Below, piece by piece: positions 31,152 through 39,949 of a stretch of 64,000 nucleotides of DNA. Every line of letters starts with the position of its first letter. Within the stretch, counting starts at the first letter, position 1. The notes under the pieces were generated by a model. The model was not told the DNA's origin. It was given only the letters and a program-made list of their open reading frames with translations, and ran no database searches. The position numbers and the translations under genes are program-made. Source of the DNA: Leptolyngbya sp. NIES-3755 (lineage in GTDB: Bacteria; Cyanobacteriota; Cyanobacteriia; Leptolyngbyales; Leptolyngbyaceae); contig AP017308.1 in NCBI GenBank assembly GCA_001548435.1, positions 1,063,030-1,127,029 of the forward strand. Reading direction: 5' to 3'.

Positions 31152-32219
31152 ATGAGTCGATTCTCACTGCTTTCTCTTCGTTCTGCGTTGGGTCTTTATG
31201 GCTTGATTGCGATCGTCGGATTCAATTCACCAACCTTCGCTGAATCCTCACAGCTAGAGCGCTCAAAACCTACTCAACAAGAAGTCGATACAATCTCACC
31301 CGCTGCTGTGTGCTGGAGATTGTCCTACACGTTGAATAGTGTGAGGCATCAGAGTCAACTCAATCTCAATCGCGATCGCGGAACACTTGCAACCACGCTC
31401 ACTCCCTCAAATGGACGACCTGACATCAGACGACAAACCATTAGAACCAGTGATGTCGATACCGATGGCTGGATTCGACGACAACTCTTTTTCTGGCTGA
31501 ATCGCCTGCAACAACGACAAGCAACCGAACAGGAACTTGAACAACTAAAGCAGCAAATCGATCGCGGAAATTTGACCGGAACATCATTAGAAACAGCAAA
31601 GCAACTTCAACGATCGCTTCAAGCACTGCTCGCAAGTTCCGATCCGCAAACGGCTGTCTTGTCTCAGATGAAAACAGAAGCCGTACAGCGATTTAAGCAG
31701 AGCCAGCAACAAATTGAAACTCAGGCAAAGCAGGCAGAACAAACTCTTGAACGAGAAATTGAGCAACAACAACAACAAATCCTGAACGCACTGCGAGATC
31801 CAAAACAGCGAAAACTATTAGACGACCAGCTTCGACAAATTGATGCTGCGATTCGATCGGGGCAGTTGCGCGGAGAACAGTTGCAACAGGCACAACAAGC
31901 ACAGCGAGAGCTACAACAGATTCGTAACAATCCAAATCGCATTCGCGAACGCGCACAGGAATTTCGAGCACAGCAGCTAGAGAGCATTCGTAGCAGTCGG
32001 CAAAGCGCATTAGAACAAGCACAAGGCGAATTGAGCAAGCAAATGCTAATGATCGAAAACGGTGACAATGTTTTAGTTGTCGTGACCGATAGTACTCCAT
32101 CAAGTAATCCGGTTCAGCCGCAAGCATTCTCTTTACAGATTCGGAACAATCAATACGTCGCGCAAACTTGCAATGCAAAAGGGGAATGTGCACCGATCGC
32201 AGTTACGCCTTGCTCTTGA
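31152..32219 (+). CDS. Exported glutamine-rich coiled-coil protein
   Basis: A 355-residue protein of unknown function, divergent from the RNA-repair operon. The signal peptide is hydrophobic over LGLYGLIAIVGF with probable cleavage after TFA. The middle (about 115-300) is a long Gln/Glu/Arg-rich coiled coil; the last 60 residues look globular, with a Cys pair (TCNAKGEC). I use ATG 31152 because the signal peptide then begins properly; an in-frame ATG at 31107 would add 15 residues. Codon use matches the neighbours. Confidence 0.75.
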   Translation: MSRFSLLSLRSALGLYGLIAIVGFNSPTFAESSQLERSKPTQQEVDTISPAAVCWRLSYTLNSVRHQSQLNLNRDRGTLATTLTPSNGRPDIRRQTIRTSDVDTDGWIRRQLFFWLNRLQQRQATEQELEQLKQQIDRGNLTGTSLETAKQLQRSLQALLASSDPQTAVLSQMKTEAVQRFKQSQQQIETQAKQAEQTLEREIEQQQQQILNALRDPKQRKLLDDQLRQIDAAIRSGQLRGEQLQQAQQAQRELQQIRNNPNRIRERAQEFRAQQLESIRSSRQSALEQAQGELSKQMLMIENGDNVLVVVTDSTPSSNPVQPQAFSLQIRNNQYVAQTCNAKGECAPIAVTPCS

Positions 32220-32243
32220 ATGCGATCGCAAAGAACTCAGCTT

Positions 32244-33335
32244 CTATTTTGCAGCGAGTGGACCCACCCGATCGAATGGATAAAATCGCTGCGTTGCTTT
32301 GCCAATGATATTTTCGCGTGGAACAAAGCCCCAATAATGGCTGTCGTAGCTGTTATTTCGGTTATCTCCTAGTACAAAGTAAGCATTTGGCGGAACCACC
32401 TGCGGTCCCCATTCATAATCAGCCGCATTTTCTTTGCCAATGTACGGTTCTCGCAACGGCTGATCGTTGATGTAGACTAGCCCGCCTTTCACTTGCACTC
32501 GATCGCCAGGAAGTCCAATAATTCGTTTGATAAACGCATCGTTAAAATTCTGCTTTTTCAATGCTTCTGTGGGCGAAAAGACAACAATATCTCCACGTTT
32601 CGGAGACTCGAAGCGATAGGTAAGCTTATCAATAATTAAACGATCGCTGATTTGCAGCGTCGGCAACATCGAACCTGCGGGAATATAACGCGCTTCTGCA
32701 ACAAACTGCCGAATCACGATCGCTAAAATGGTACTCAGCACGATCGAAATTCCAACAAATGCTGCAATAAATAACGCCAAAGCTTGACTAGATCGTTCCC
32801 GCCGCATTGGGGTTGCCGTATAAACGTGGTAGAACACTACGATCGCTAAGACAAACTGTAAGAGATTAGCAAGCACCTGGATCAGAACATTTTGTGACCC
32901 TCCAAAGCCAACCAGAATCAGAAAGACGACAAAAAACGCGATCGCGCTTAGCCATTTTTGCAGATAAGCATGACCTAATCCAGGAATAAAAACGGATAGA
33001 AACACTGCTAGCCAAGGATCTTTACTCTGCTTTCGGGTGGTTTCAAACTCCTGAGAGTTCATTCTTGCAGCAGTCCGATGAGCATCAAACAAATTCCAAA
33101 TCGGCAGAACCAAAAGCGCGATCGTCAAAAGTGAGATGCCCAGTAAGAACCCCCCGTTCAGAATCAGCCAACCTCCAGTTCCAACCAGGATGAAGTAGCT
33201 CAGCAAAATTAGCCATCCTTTGATCGACTGACCTGCATAAATTTGTCCGATTCCTGGCAGAATTCGGGAAAGATTCACCGCCAGCCACGGCTCTTTATTG
33301 CCTGCGTAAGTTGAACGTTCTTCGGTTGGAGCCAT
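32244..33335 (-). CDS. lepB: Signal peptidase I with a duplicated N-terminal membrane module
   Basis: A 363-residue type I signal peptidase. Catalytic S222 is in IPAGSMLPTL and general-base K270 in FIKRIIGLPGD; box E GDNRNNSYDSHYWG is intact. Bacterial enzymes of this class usually have one or two N-terminal helices; here about 205 residues precede the catalytic domain, with two repeated units (LAVNLSRILPGIGQIYAG and LAVFLSVFIPGLGHAYLQ), each starting several membrane helices. ATG 33335 is followed directly by this repeat unit. It lies in the plasma or thylakoid membrane. Confidence 0.93.
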   Translation of the reverse strand: MAPTEERSTYAGNKEPWLAVNLSRILPGIGQIYAGQSIKGWLILLSYFILVGTGGWLILNGGFLLGISLLTIALLVLPIWNLFDAHRTAARMNSQEFETTRKQSKDPWLAVFLSVFIPGLGHAYLQKWLSAIAFFVVFLILVGFGGSQNVLIQVLANLLQFVLAIVVFYHVYTATPMRRERSSQALALFIAAFVGISIVLSTILAIVIRQFVAEARYIPAGSMLPTLQISDRLIIDKLTYRFESPKRGDIVVFSPTEALKKQNFNDAFIKRIIGLPGDRVQVKGGLVYINDQPLREPYIGKENAADYEWGPQVVPPNAYFVLGDNRNNSYDSHYWGFVPRENIIGKATQRFYPFDRVGPLAAK

Positions 33336-33452
33336 CGTCTTACACCCGTCTTAATGTCGGTTAATTTTACCTTTTCTCCAACGAATTTGCTGACAATTGT
33401 TACGATCGATGAGGTGCAATGCGTCGAAGCGTTCAGTCCGTCAAGCTTAGAG

Positions 33453-34811
33453 CTAGGAACAATGAAGCATTTGCCGAAAGTATTGCTGGTATAACTGACA
33501 ACTGACGATCGCTGCATTGCCCGATTGATGAATCAAGCCCATGCTGGTCAATTTGTGAGCGAGAATTGATTCCGTGTGAATCGGCTCAGTTGCATTCAAA
33601 AGTTTCTCGAAGGCATGAGCGAGGGCAGGCTGTTGCTGGAGTGTGACCCAGTGACGTTGTAAATGATGCTGATAGATGCCTGTTGAAGTTGGAGCGATTT
33701 CGAGTAATCGATCGAGGGTGAATTCGCCTCGGCTGAGATAGTAAAGTGCAAGATGGATCAGAGCAGGATGTCCGCCGACTAAGTTGATCAATTGATGGGC
33801 GGCGTTATTGTCCCAGTCAAGATGATAGCGCTGTGCGAGTTGTTGAACTTGCTCTAGGTTGAAGCAGGTTAGCTGAGCCGCAAGCCCAACATTGAAGGGG
33901 GACTGATTCAATTGAAGCGGCACGTATACCTCGGTTGAATGAGCCATGATCAGACGGAAATTTTGCCAGATGGGGAGCCGTTTGGCTTCTTCGTACCAGG
34001 AACGCAACAGAGGCAAAACATCTTGGGCAACGAGGGGATGCTCGAAAATCTGATTGACTTCATCTAACGCGAGAACAAGCGGTGCATTCAGTTGGGCTAG
34101 TAGATAGTTACGAAAGTAAAGGGTGCAGCTTACTTTGCTGCCAATGTCATCATCCCAGTACTCATCAAGTCTAGGTTCGAGTTGTAATTGATGAGACACA
34201 CTGATACAGAGCCAGCGTAAAAAACGATTTAAATCATCACAGATCGCTCGATCGATTTGTTCCAAGCTGAGATAAACAGTGCAATATCCAGCTTGATCAA
34301 TCTGATGTAACACTTGCAATAATAGCGAAGTTTTTCCCATTTCTTTGGGAGCTTTCACGCGCACTAATGCACCTGGTTTTTGGAGTTCTTCAAAGACTTG
34401 GGTTTCGATCGGCGGTCGGGCAATGTAAAACGGAGAATGAACGGCGATCGGACCACTGGGAAAGCAGGGTAACGTCTCGTCTGTTTTCGCGATCGTCGTC
34501 TTTTCTAAGGTTGTTTCCGGTATAGACTGAGCGACAAACGATTCTAGAATGATGCGACAGTTTTTCTTTGTGAGACGTTGACCTGCGATTTGCGAAAGTC
34601 GATGAAGCAATTCTGGTGCAACGACGTTTGTTAAATATCCAGGACTGTAGCCAATCTCATCGGCAATCTGGTGATAGGTTTGGAACTGCCAAATTCCCTG
34701 AAGAAGCAGTGTTTCTGTAGAATTTAATGGACGGTTGTTACGAGAAATGAGTTCGCGGTTCAGAGTTTCAAAAAGATTATTCTGCTTCATAAAGAACCGT
34801 TCCTGTTCCAT
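33453..34811 (-). CDS. AAA-like ATPase with N-terminal vWA-MoxR-associated-type helical domain
   Basis: A 452-residue STAND-like ATPase. The N-terminus (about 10-95) is a helix-turn-helix-like domain (ILLLQGIWQF-type pattern, TYHQIADEIGYSPGYLTNVV) seen in cyanobacterial AAA-like proteins. The AAA_35 domain follows, with Walker A VKAPKEMGKTSLLL (about 170) and Walker B LVLALDEVNQIF (about 262). The C-terminal helical part (NLVGGHPALIHLALYYLS) is the family sensor region. It has no fused effector, unlike the divergent AAA-CHASE2 gene next door. Divergent promoters share the 185-bp gap. Confidence 0.85.
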   Translation of the reverse strand: MEQERFFMKQNNLFETLNRELISRNNRPLNSTETLLLQGIWQFQTYHQIADEIGYSPGYLTNVVAPELLHRLSQIAGQRLTKKNCRIILESFVAQSIPETTLEKTTIAKTDETLPCFPSGPIAVHSPFYIARPPIETQVFEELQKPGALVRVKAPKEMGKTSLLLQVLHQIDQAGYCTVYLSLEQIDRAICDDLNRFLRWLCISVSHQLQLEPRLDEYWDDDIGSKVSCTLYFRNYLLAQLNAPLVLALDEVNQIFEHPLVAQDVLPLLRSWYEEAKRLPIWQNFRLIMAHSTEVYVPLQLNQSPFNVGLAAQLTCFNLEQVQQLAQRYHLDWDNNAAHQLINLVGGHPALIHLALYYLSRGEFTLDRLLEIAPTSTGIYQHHLQRHWVTLQQQPALAHAFEKLLNATEPIHTESILAHKLTSMGLIHQSGNAAIVSCQLYQQYFRQMLHCS

Positions 34812-34908
34812 AAATCAATGTGTCAGTCTTAAACCAGCGATGATCACAACTTATCACGCCCGAACTCCGCAATTCTGTCACAGTGAAAAGCAAGGTATGA
34901 GTTTTTTC

Positions 34909-34937
34909 ATGAGATATTTTATGAGATTTGTAGATTT
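34909..34937 (+). promoter_or_regulatory. Shared 29-nt upstream element, copy 1
   Basis: Two ATGAG units 12 nt apart (34909 and 34921), then GTAGATTT in place of ATGGATTT. It lies 60 nt before the AAA-CHASE2 start. It is the most diverged of six copies in the window, all with the same spacing. Confidence 0.6.
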
Positions 34938-34996
34938 AACCATTATTAAACATCAGTTATTGATTTGAAAACAGGCTTAAAGGCGCAAGGAAAGAG

Positions 34997-37675
34997 ATGG
35001 ATAAAATCAACCATTACCAAGTCGGCGGCAGTCTGCGCTGGAATGATCCAAACTATGTCAGGCGACAAGCAGATATCGACCTCTATCGTGCCTTAAGTAT
35101 GGGTGAGTTTTGTTACCTGTTTAATGCGCGACAAATGGGTAAATCTAGCTTGATGGTACGGGCTTTTCATCAACTTCAGGAGAATGGAATTGCCTGTGCT
35201 GCGATCGACCTTTCACGCATTGGCAGTACGACGGTCACTCTGGAGCAGTGGTATAAGGGATTCGCCGTTGAGCTTTGGCAAGCGTTTGATTTAGTTCAGA
35301 CCATTAATCTAAAGCGTTGGTGGCAGGAGCGGCAAGATCTTTCCCCGGTGCAGCGATTAGCACAATGGATTGAAACTGTATTGCTCGTTGAAGTTAAGTG
35401 TGCGGAGCGATCGCATCCGAATATAGTGATCTTTGTTGATGAAGTCGATAGTGTTTGTAGTTTAGAATTTCCGGTGCAGGACTTTTTCACCCTGATTCGG
35501 GCTTGCTATAACCGTCGTAGTCTTCAACCAGAGTATCAACGACTCACGTTTGCTTTTTTAGGTGTGGCAAGACCTTCAGATTTGATGATCGATCAATCGC
35601 GAACGCCGTTTAATATTGGTCAAGCGATCGGGATCGAGGGTTTTCAATTATCCGAAGCTCAATCCTTAGCGCAAGGTTTAGTGGGTGCAGTGAATGATCC
35701 CCAACTCGCTCTTCAAGAAATTCTCAATTGGACAGGTGGGCAGCCGTTTCTAACACAGAAATTATGTCGATTAGTGGTAGAACGCTCAGATTCAGAAGTG
35801 GACGATCGCAAACGGGTCGCTGAAATTGTGCAGCAGGAGATTCTTCAATCTTGGGAATTTCAGGATGAGCCAGAACATTTAAGAACCATTCGCGATCGCG
35901 TTTTAAGCAATCCGGATCGATCGCTCAAGCGGCTCGGACTCTATCAGCAAGTCTTAGATTCAGCCGTTCTTGCTGATGGGAGTGACGAACAAATGGAGCT
36001 TCTGTTATCTGGGCTAGTTGCAAATCATCAAGGGCAACTCGTTGTCAAAAATCCGATCTATCGAGCTATTTTTAATTCAGAGTGGCTTCATCAACAATTC
36101 GCTTATCTTCGCCCGTATGCTCGGCTTTGTGCTGAGTGGATTGCCAGTGGAAAACAGGATCGTTCTTGCCTACTCCGCGGTCAACCTTTGCAAGATGCGC
36201 TGATTTGGGCATTAGGAAAAAGTCTTACCGATCAGGACTATCAGTATTTAGGTGCCAGTCAAGAGCTTGCTAAACAGGAGGCGCAACTCGCATTAGAAGC
36301 CGTTGAACAGGCAAATCAACTGTTAGCAGAAGCAAGACAGAAAGCAAATCAGGAAGTTCCGAAGCAGCGAATTCACGCCCGTTGGATTCCGAAAGTTGCG
36401 ATCGGGATGACTGTACCCGTTCTATTGCTCCGAGTCTTGGGACTGCTACAAGGCTGGGAGTTAAGTCTATTCGATCAATTTCTACGCTGGCGACCTCTAG
36501 AATCGCGAGATGAGAGAATTACCGTGGTTACGATCGAGGAATCAGATCTACAGCAATTTGGCTATCCGATTCCCGATCGCGTTTTAGCTCAAGCGATCAA
36601 TCGCATCAAAGTCCAACAACCACGAGCGATCGGATTAGATAACTATCGAGATTTGCCTGTAGAGCCAGGACATCAAGCATTAGTACAAGTCTTTCAATCC
36701 ACACCGAATCTATTTGGAATCGAGAAGATTGTCGGAAGTCCAGTTGCAGCCCCCCGCGTTCTACATCAATCACAGCAAGTTGGTTTTTCCGATCAAGTTG
36801 AGGACAGTGATGGAACCGTGCGTCGCGCTCTATTGTCGATTTATTCAAACAATACTGTTCAGTACAGTTTAGCGACCCGACTCGCTCTGCATTATCTATC
36901 TATTGAGAAAATCGCACCGGAGTCTTTAGAAGGACAGCGTTTACGATTAGGTAAAGCAACCTTCGATCGATTAGAGCGCAATGATGGCGGATACGTGGGT
37001 GCAGAAACTGGAGGATATCAAATTCTTTTGAACTATCGCGGAACTCAAGAAAACTTTGCCACATTCTCTTTGCAACAAGTTCTCAAGGAGCAAGTGCCGT
37101 CAGAGAGTCTTCGCGATCGCATTGTTCTAATCGGAACGACCGCAGAAAGTGTCAAAGACGTGTTTCAAACGCCTTACAGCGATCGCTGGTTTGGTGCATC
37201 TCAACCGATGCCAGGCGTTTTTCTACATGCCAACATTGCCAGTCAACTCTTGAGCGCTGCTTTAGATGGACGACCTCTGATTCGTCCTAGGTCTAAACTT
37301 CTAGAAAGCTTGTGGATTCTACTCTGGGCAGGAATTGGAGCATTAATCAGTTGGCAGTTTAAATCTCCAACTCGTCTGATTGTGGTTGTAATCCTCGTTA
37401 GTGGTGGACTGGTAGGAGGATGTTATGGAGCGCTTTTGTGGGGAGAGTGGCTCCCTGTTGCACCCGCACTACTCGGATGTTGGGGAAGCGCGATCGCACT
37501 CTGGCTAGTCACAAACAAACAACTCGATCGCCTAAGATTTCAACATACTCTAAGGTTACTGTTGCAAGCCCGACAAGACTATCCAACGGCTGGACGAATT
37601 GCGATCGAGTATCTAAAGCAATCGGAAACGAAGGAACATCAAACCGCGATCGAGCAACAGTTAAATCAAAGATGA
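34997..37675 (+). CDS. AAA-like ATPase fused to a CHASE2 sensor domain
   Basis: An 892-residue membrane protein. The N-terminal AAA_35 ATPase (about 1-370) has Walker A NARQMGKSSLM (about 43) and Walker B IVIFVDEVDSV. After a coiled segment and a membrane helix (about 468-486), the CHASE2 domain (about 490-755: LFDQFLRWRPLESRDERITV, VLIGTTAESVKDVFQTPYSD) should face outside, and three C-terminal helices close it (about 768-845). ATG 34997 has an AGGAAAGAG site. CHASE2-AAA, DUF928, CHAT and secretion-exoprotein genes recur together in filamentous cyanobacteria. Its last bases overlap element copy 2. Confidence 0.9.
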   Translation: MDKINHYQVGGSLRWNDPNYVRRQADIDLYRALSMGEFCYLFNARQMGKSSLMVRAFHQLQENGIACAAIDLSRIGSTTVTLEQWYKGFAVELWQAFDLVQTINLKRWWQERQDLSPVQRLAQWIETVLLVEVKCAERSHPNIVIFVDEVDSVCSLEFPVQDFFTLIRACYNRRSLQPEYQRLTFAFLGVARPSDLMIDQSRTPFNIGQAIGIEGFQLSEAQSLAQGLVGAVNDPQLALQEILNWTGGQPFLTQKLCRLVVERSDSEVDDRKRVAEIVQQEILQSWEFQDEPEHLRTIRDRVLSNPDRSLKRLGLYQQVLDSAVLADGSDEQMELLLSGLVANHQGQLVVKNPIYRAIFNSEWLHQQFAYLRPYARLCAEWIASGKQDRSCLLRGQPLQDALIWALGKSLTDQDYQYLGASQELAKQEAQLALEAVEQANQLLAEARQKANQEVPKQRIHARWIPKVAIGMTVPVLLLRVLGLLQGWELSLFDQFLRWRPLESRDERITVVTIEESDLQQFGYPIPDRVLAQAINRIKVQQPRAIGLDNYRDLPVEPGHQALVQVFQSTPNLFGIEKIVGSPVAAPRVLHQSQQVGFSDQVEDSDGTVRRALLSIYSNNTVQYSLATRLALHYLSIEKIAPESLEGQRLRLGKATFDRLERNDGGYVGAETGGYQILLNYRGTQENFATFSLQQVLKEQVPSESLRDRIVLIGTTAESVKDVFQTPYSDRWFGASQPMPGVFLHANIASQLLSAALDGRPLIRPRSKLLESLWILLWAGIGALISWQFKSPTRLIVVVILVSGGLVGGCYGALLWGEWLPVAPALLGCWGSAIALWLVTNKQLDRLRFQHTLRLLLQARQDYPTAGRIAIEYLKQSETKEHQTAIEQQLNQR

Positions 37676-37700
37676 GGTTTTGCATGACATTTATGGATTT
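37672..37700 (+). promoter_or_regulatory. Shared 29-nt upstream element, copy 2
   Basis: ATGAGGTTTTGC, ATGACATTT, ATGGATTT with the fixed 12-nt spacing (ATG at 37672 and 37684). It overlaps the stop codon of the AAA-CHASE2 gene and lies 90 nt before DUF928. The following 25 nt resemble those after copy 4. Confidence 0.6.
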
Positions 37701-37789
37701 TACTTCTGCTAATTCGTCTCTAAAATTGTTGACATATCAATCCTACGCAAGGCTTCCAAACTAAAGGATTCGTAAAAGGAGATCTGGAA

Positions 37790-38533
37790 ATGGGTTTACA
37801 AGCAGTATCATCGTTCTTAGCGATCGCGTTTCTCCTATCAGGACTTGAACCTGGATTGGCGCAATCGATCACTCAGCAAATCGCTCAATCACCTAATCCA
37901 GTGATTCTGTTTACTCCACCGCCTCAGGATGGCACACCCAGTACAACAAGAGGAGCAGGCTCACGGGACAATCAGCAATGTTCACAAGATAGTTCTGCTA
38001 CAACTCAAGCTACCGGAAAACCCTCACTCACGGCTCTTGTTCCCAGCGATCGCTCTGGTTTAACTTGGTCAGCCCGTCCTACATTCTGGGTATATGTGCC
38101 GCAAACCTCTGCTCGACAAATCGTTCTCAGCATCAAACAAGGCAATCAGTTTCATTCTCAACGCTTTGTTCCGATTACTGGAACTTCTGGAATTCTTGGA
38201 ATTCAAACGGCTGAAGATTCGCCTCCTCTAGAAGTTGACAAAGACTATCAATGGGCGATCGTGCTCGTCTGCGGCGATCGACCTAGCCCTAATGATCCGG
38301 TTGTGTCCGCTCTGGTGCGTCGAAAGCAACCCACAACAAATCTAAATTCTCAAACTGCACTACAGCAAGCAACAACCTATAGTAAACAAGGCATTTGGTA
38401 CGATGCGATAACGGTGCTTGCAGAAGCAAAACGATCGCAGCCGAATGACTCAGCGTTGAATCAAACTTGGACGAATTTTCTGATGCAGCCGACCGTAGGA
38501 CTTAATGCGATCGCAACAGAACCTCTGCGCTAG
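37790..38533 (+). CDS. DUF928 family exported protein
   Basis: A 247-residue protein with a signal peptide (FLAIAFLLSGLEPGLAQ). The mature part carries the DUF928 pattern: LTALVPSDRSGLTWSARPTFWVYVP, a beta-sandwich region, PLEVDKDYQWAIVLVCG, and RRKQP before a helical tail (about 183-247). DUF928 proteins are found beside CHASE2, CHAT and two-partner-secretion genes and are thought to act in the periplasm. GGAGATCTGG precedes ATG 37790. A relic of a secreted exoprotein gene lies directly downstream. Confidence 0.88.
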   Translation: MGLQAVSSFLAIAFLLSGLEPGLAQSITQQIAQSPNPVILFTPPPQDGTPSTTRGAGSRDNQQCSQDSSATTQATGKPSLTALVPSDRSGLTWSARPTFWVYVPQTSARQIVLSIKQGNQFHSQRFVPITGTSGILGIQTAEDSPPLEVDKDYQWAIVLVCGDRPSPNDPVVSALVRRKQPTTNLNSQTALQQATTYSKQGIWYDAITVLAEAKRSQPNDSALNQTWTNFLMQPTVGLNAIATEPLR

Positions 38534-38551
38534 GTTGAAAGTCGAGGGTTG

Positions 38552-38594
38552 TGGCGCGATCGTCCAACCACACTCGATCGCTCATCAGCGGTTA
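38552..38594 (-). pseudogene. Relic of a two-partner-secretion exoprotein 3' end
   Basis: About 36 of 43 bases match the segment of both exoprotein genes (for instance 46838-46880) that encodes LMSDRVWLDDRSS. Nothing else of such a gene is left here. It shows that a third copy once lay next to DUF928, on the minus strand. Confidence 0.5.
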
Positions 38595-38659
38595 GCATGG
38601 GTCTTCCTGAGACAAGTGAATATATGGCACAATTGCACTAACTTTCCTCGATTTATACC

Positions 38660-39646
38660 GTGTCTACTTCTCGTTCAGATCAAGATTCTCCCTGGAAACA
38701 GATTCTGCGTCAGTACTTTCGAGAAGCCATTGAGTTCTTCTTCCCAACCACTGCTGCTCTAATTGATTGGCAGAAACCGCCAGAATTTCTCGATAAAGAG
38801 TACCAACAAATTGCTCCCGATGCAGAAGTCGGTAAACGCTATGCGGATCAACTCGTCAAAGTCTGGCAGAAACGCGGCGATGAACTTTGGCTATTGCTGC
38901 ACACCGAAATTCAAGCCAAGCCAGAAGCCAGTTTTACAGAGCGAATGTTCATTTACAACTTGCGAATCTTTGATTATTTTCATCATCCTGCTATTAGTTT
39001 GGCAATTCTCTGTGATGGTAGAGCCAAGTGGCGACCGAAGGTATACGAGTTCAGCTATCCGGATACGCACCTGCGCTTTGAGTTTGGCGTGGTGAAACTA
39101 TTAGATTACCAAACCCGATGGACAGAACTGGAAACCAGCCGCAATCCGTTTGCGATCGTCGTAATGGCACATTTGAAAGCACAGGAGACAAAGCGCAATG
39201 CTAGCGATCGCAAGACCGTCAAACTTAGTTTGATTCGGCGGTTGTACGAATCGGGGTACAGTCGTTCCGAGGTGGTGAACCTGTTTCGGTTTATCGATTG
39301 GGTTATGATCTTACCGGAGGGATTGAAGCAAACGTTTTGGGCAGAGTTAAAAGTTTACGAGGAGGAAAGACGGATGCCGTACATTACCAGCGTGGAAGAG
39401 ATTGGGTTTGCCCGTGGGTTAGAGACGGGAAGACAGCAGGCAGAGCAGCAGGCAGAGCAGCGGCAGCGATCGCTAATCCTACGACAGTTGAATCGACGGG
39501 TCGGTGAGGTGCCAGAGACCGTGCGACAGCGAGTGGAACAGTTGACGATCGATCAGTTAGAAGCCTTGGGAGAAGCACTGCTAGACTTTGCACAGTTGGC
39601 AGATTTGCAGGCATGGCTGGAAGCAGTGGAGCTAGGACAAGAATGA
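38660..39646 (+). CDS. Rpn-family PD-(D/E)XK nuclease/transposase-like protein with DUF4351 tail
   Basis: A 328-residue protein of the Rpn/YhgA-like recombination-promoting nuclease superfamily. The nuclease core carries LWLLLHTEIQAKPEASFTERMFIYNLRIFDY; the DUF4351 domain at the C-terminus (LILRQLNRRVGEVP...IDQLEALGEALLDF) follows a Gln/Glu-rich linker (RQQAEQQAEQRQ). Such genes are abundant in cyanobacteria, often multi-copy. Start GTG 38660, which fits the conserved N-terminus. Not linked functionally to its neighbours as far as seen. Confidence 0.88.
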   Translation: MSTSRSDQDSPWKQILRQYFREAIEFFFPTTAALIDWQKPPEFLDKEYQQIAPDAEVGKRYADQLVKVWQKRGDELWLLLHTEIQAKPEASFTERMFIYNLRIFDYFHHPAISLAILCDGRAKWRPKVYEFSYPDTHLRFEFGVVKLLDYQTRWTELETSRNPFAIVVMAHLKAQETKRNASDRKTVKLSLIRRLYESGYSRSEVVNLFRFIDWVMILPEGLKQTFWAELKVYEEERRMPYITSVEEIGFARGLETGRQQAEQQAEQRQRSLILRQLNRRVGEVPETVRQRVEQLTIDQLEALGEALLDFAQLADLQAWLEAVELGQE

Positions 39647-39949
39647 GTCAGGATTGAGCGTCTTTTACTGGCACGATCGGAGAAATTCAGCGACTAGCAC
39701 TAACATCCAAGCTTGAGTATTTCACACCCAGTCTCGCTTTTTGCTAAACCACAGTGCATCCTCAATGATGTGCTGCGATCTTTAACCTATCTATGTGATT
39801 TAACCAGATCCCACCGAAATTGGCAACACGAGTAGCAGTACTGCGATCGAACATGAGATTTTGTATGAGGTTTATGGATTTCAAATCAAGTTCAAACGAG
39901 TCACGATAGGAAGCAACCCCAACTATGCAAGCGAGTGAACGAATGCTCT
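39647..39949. other. Intergenic region with shared regulatory blocks
   Basis: About 300 bp before the hybrid kinase. It contains a 28-nt repeat (39656-39683), also found at 51863-51890; the GCAACAC block near 39817-39834; and element copy 3. No gene seen. Confidence 0.55.
39853..39881 (+). promoter_or_regulatory. Shared 29-nt upstream element, copy 3
   Basis: ATGAGATTTTGT, ATGAGGTTT, ATGGATTT with ATG at 39853 and 39865. It lies 68 nt before the hybrid-kinase ATG. The upstream ATTGGCAACACGAGTA block (39819-39834) matches blocks before copies 4 and 5. Confidence 0.65.

Noticed and set aside
31693-32193. 166-codon antisense frame inside the Gln-rich protein gene
   Set aside because: It arises from the biased CAA/CAG codons read backwards; no start context and no recognisable domain.
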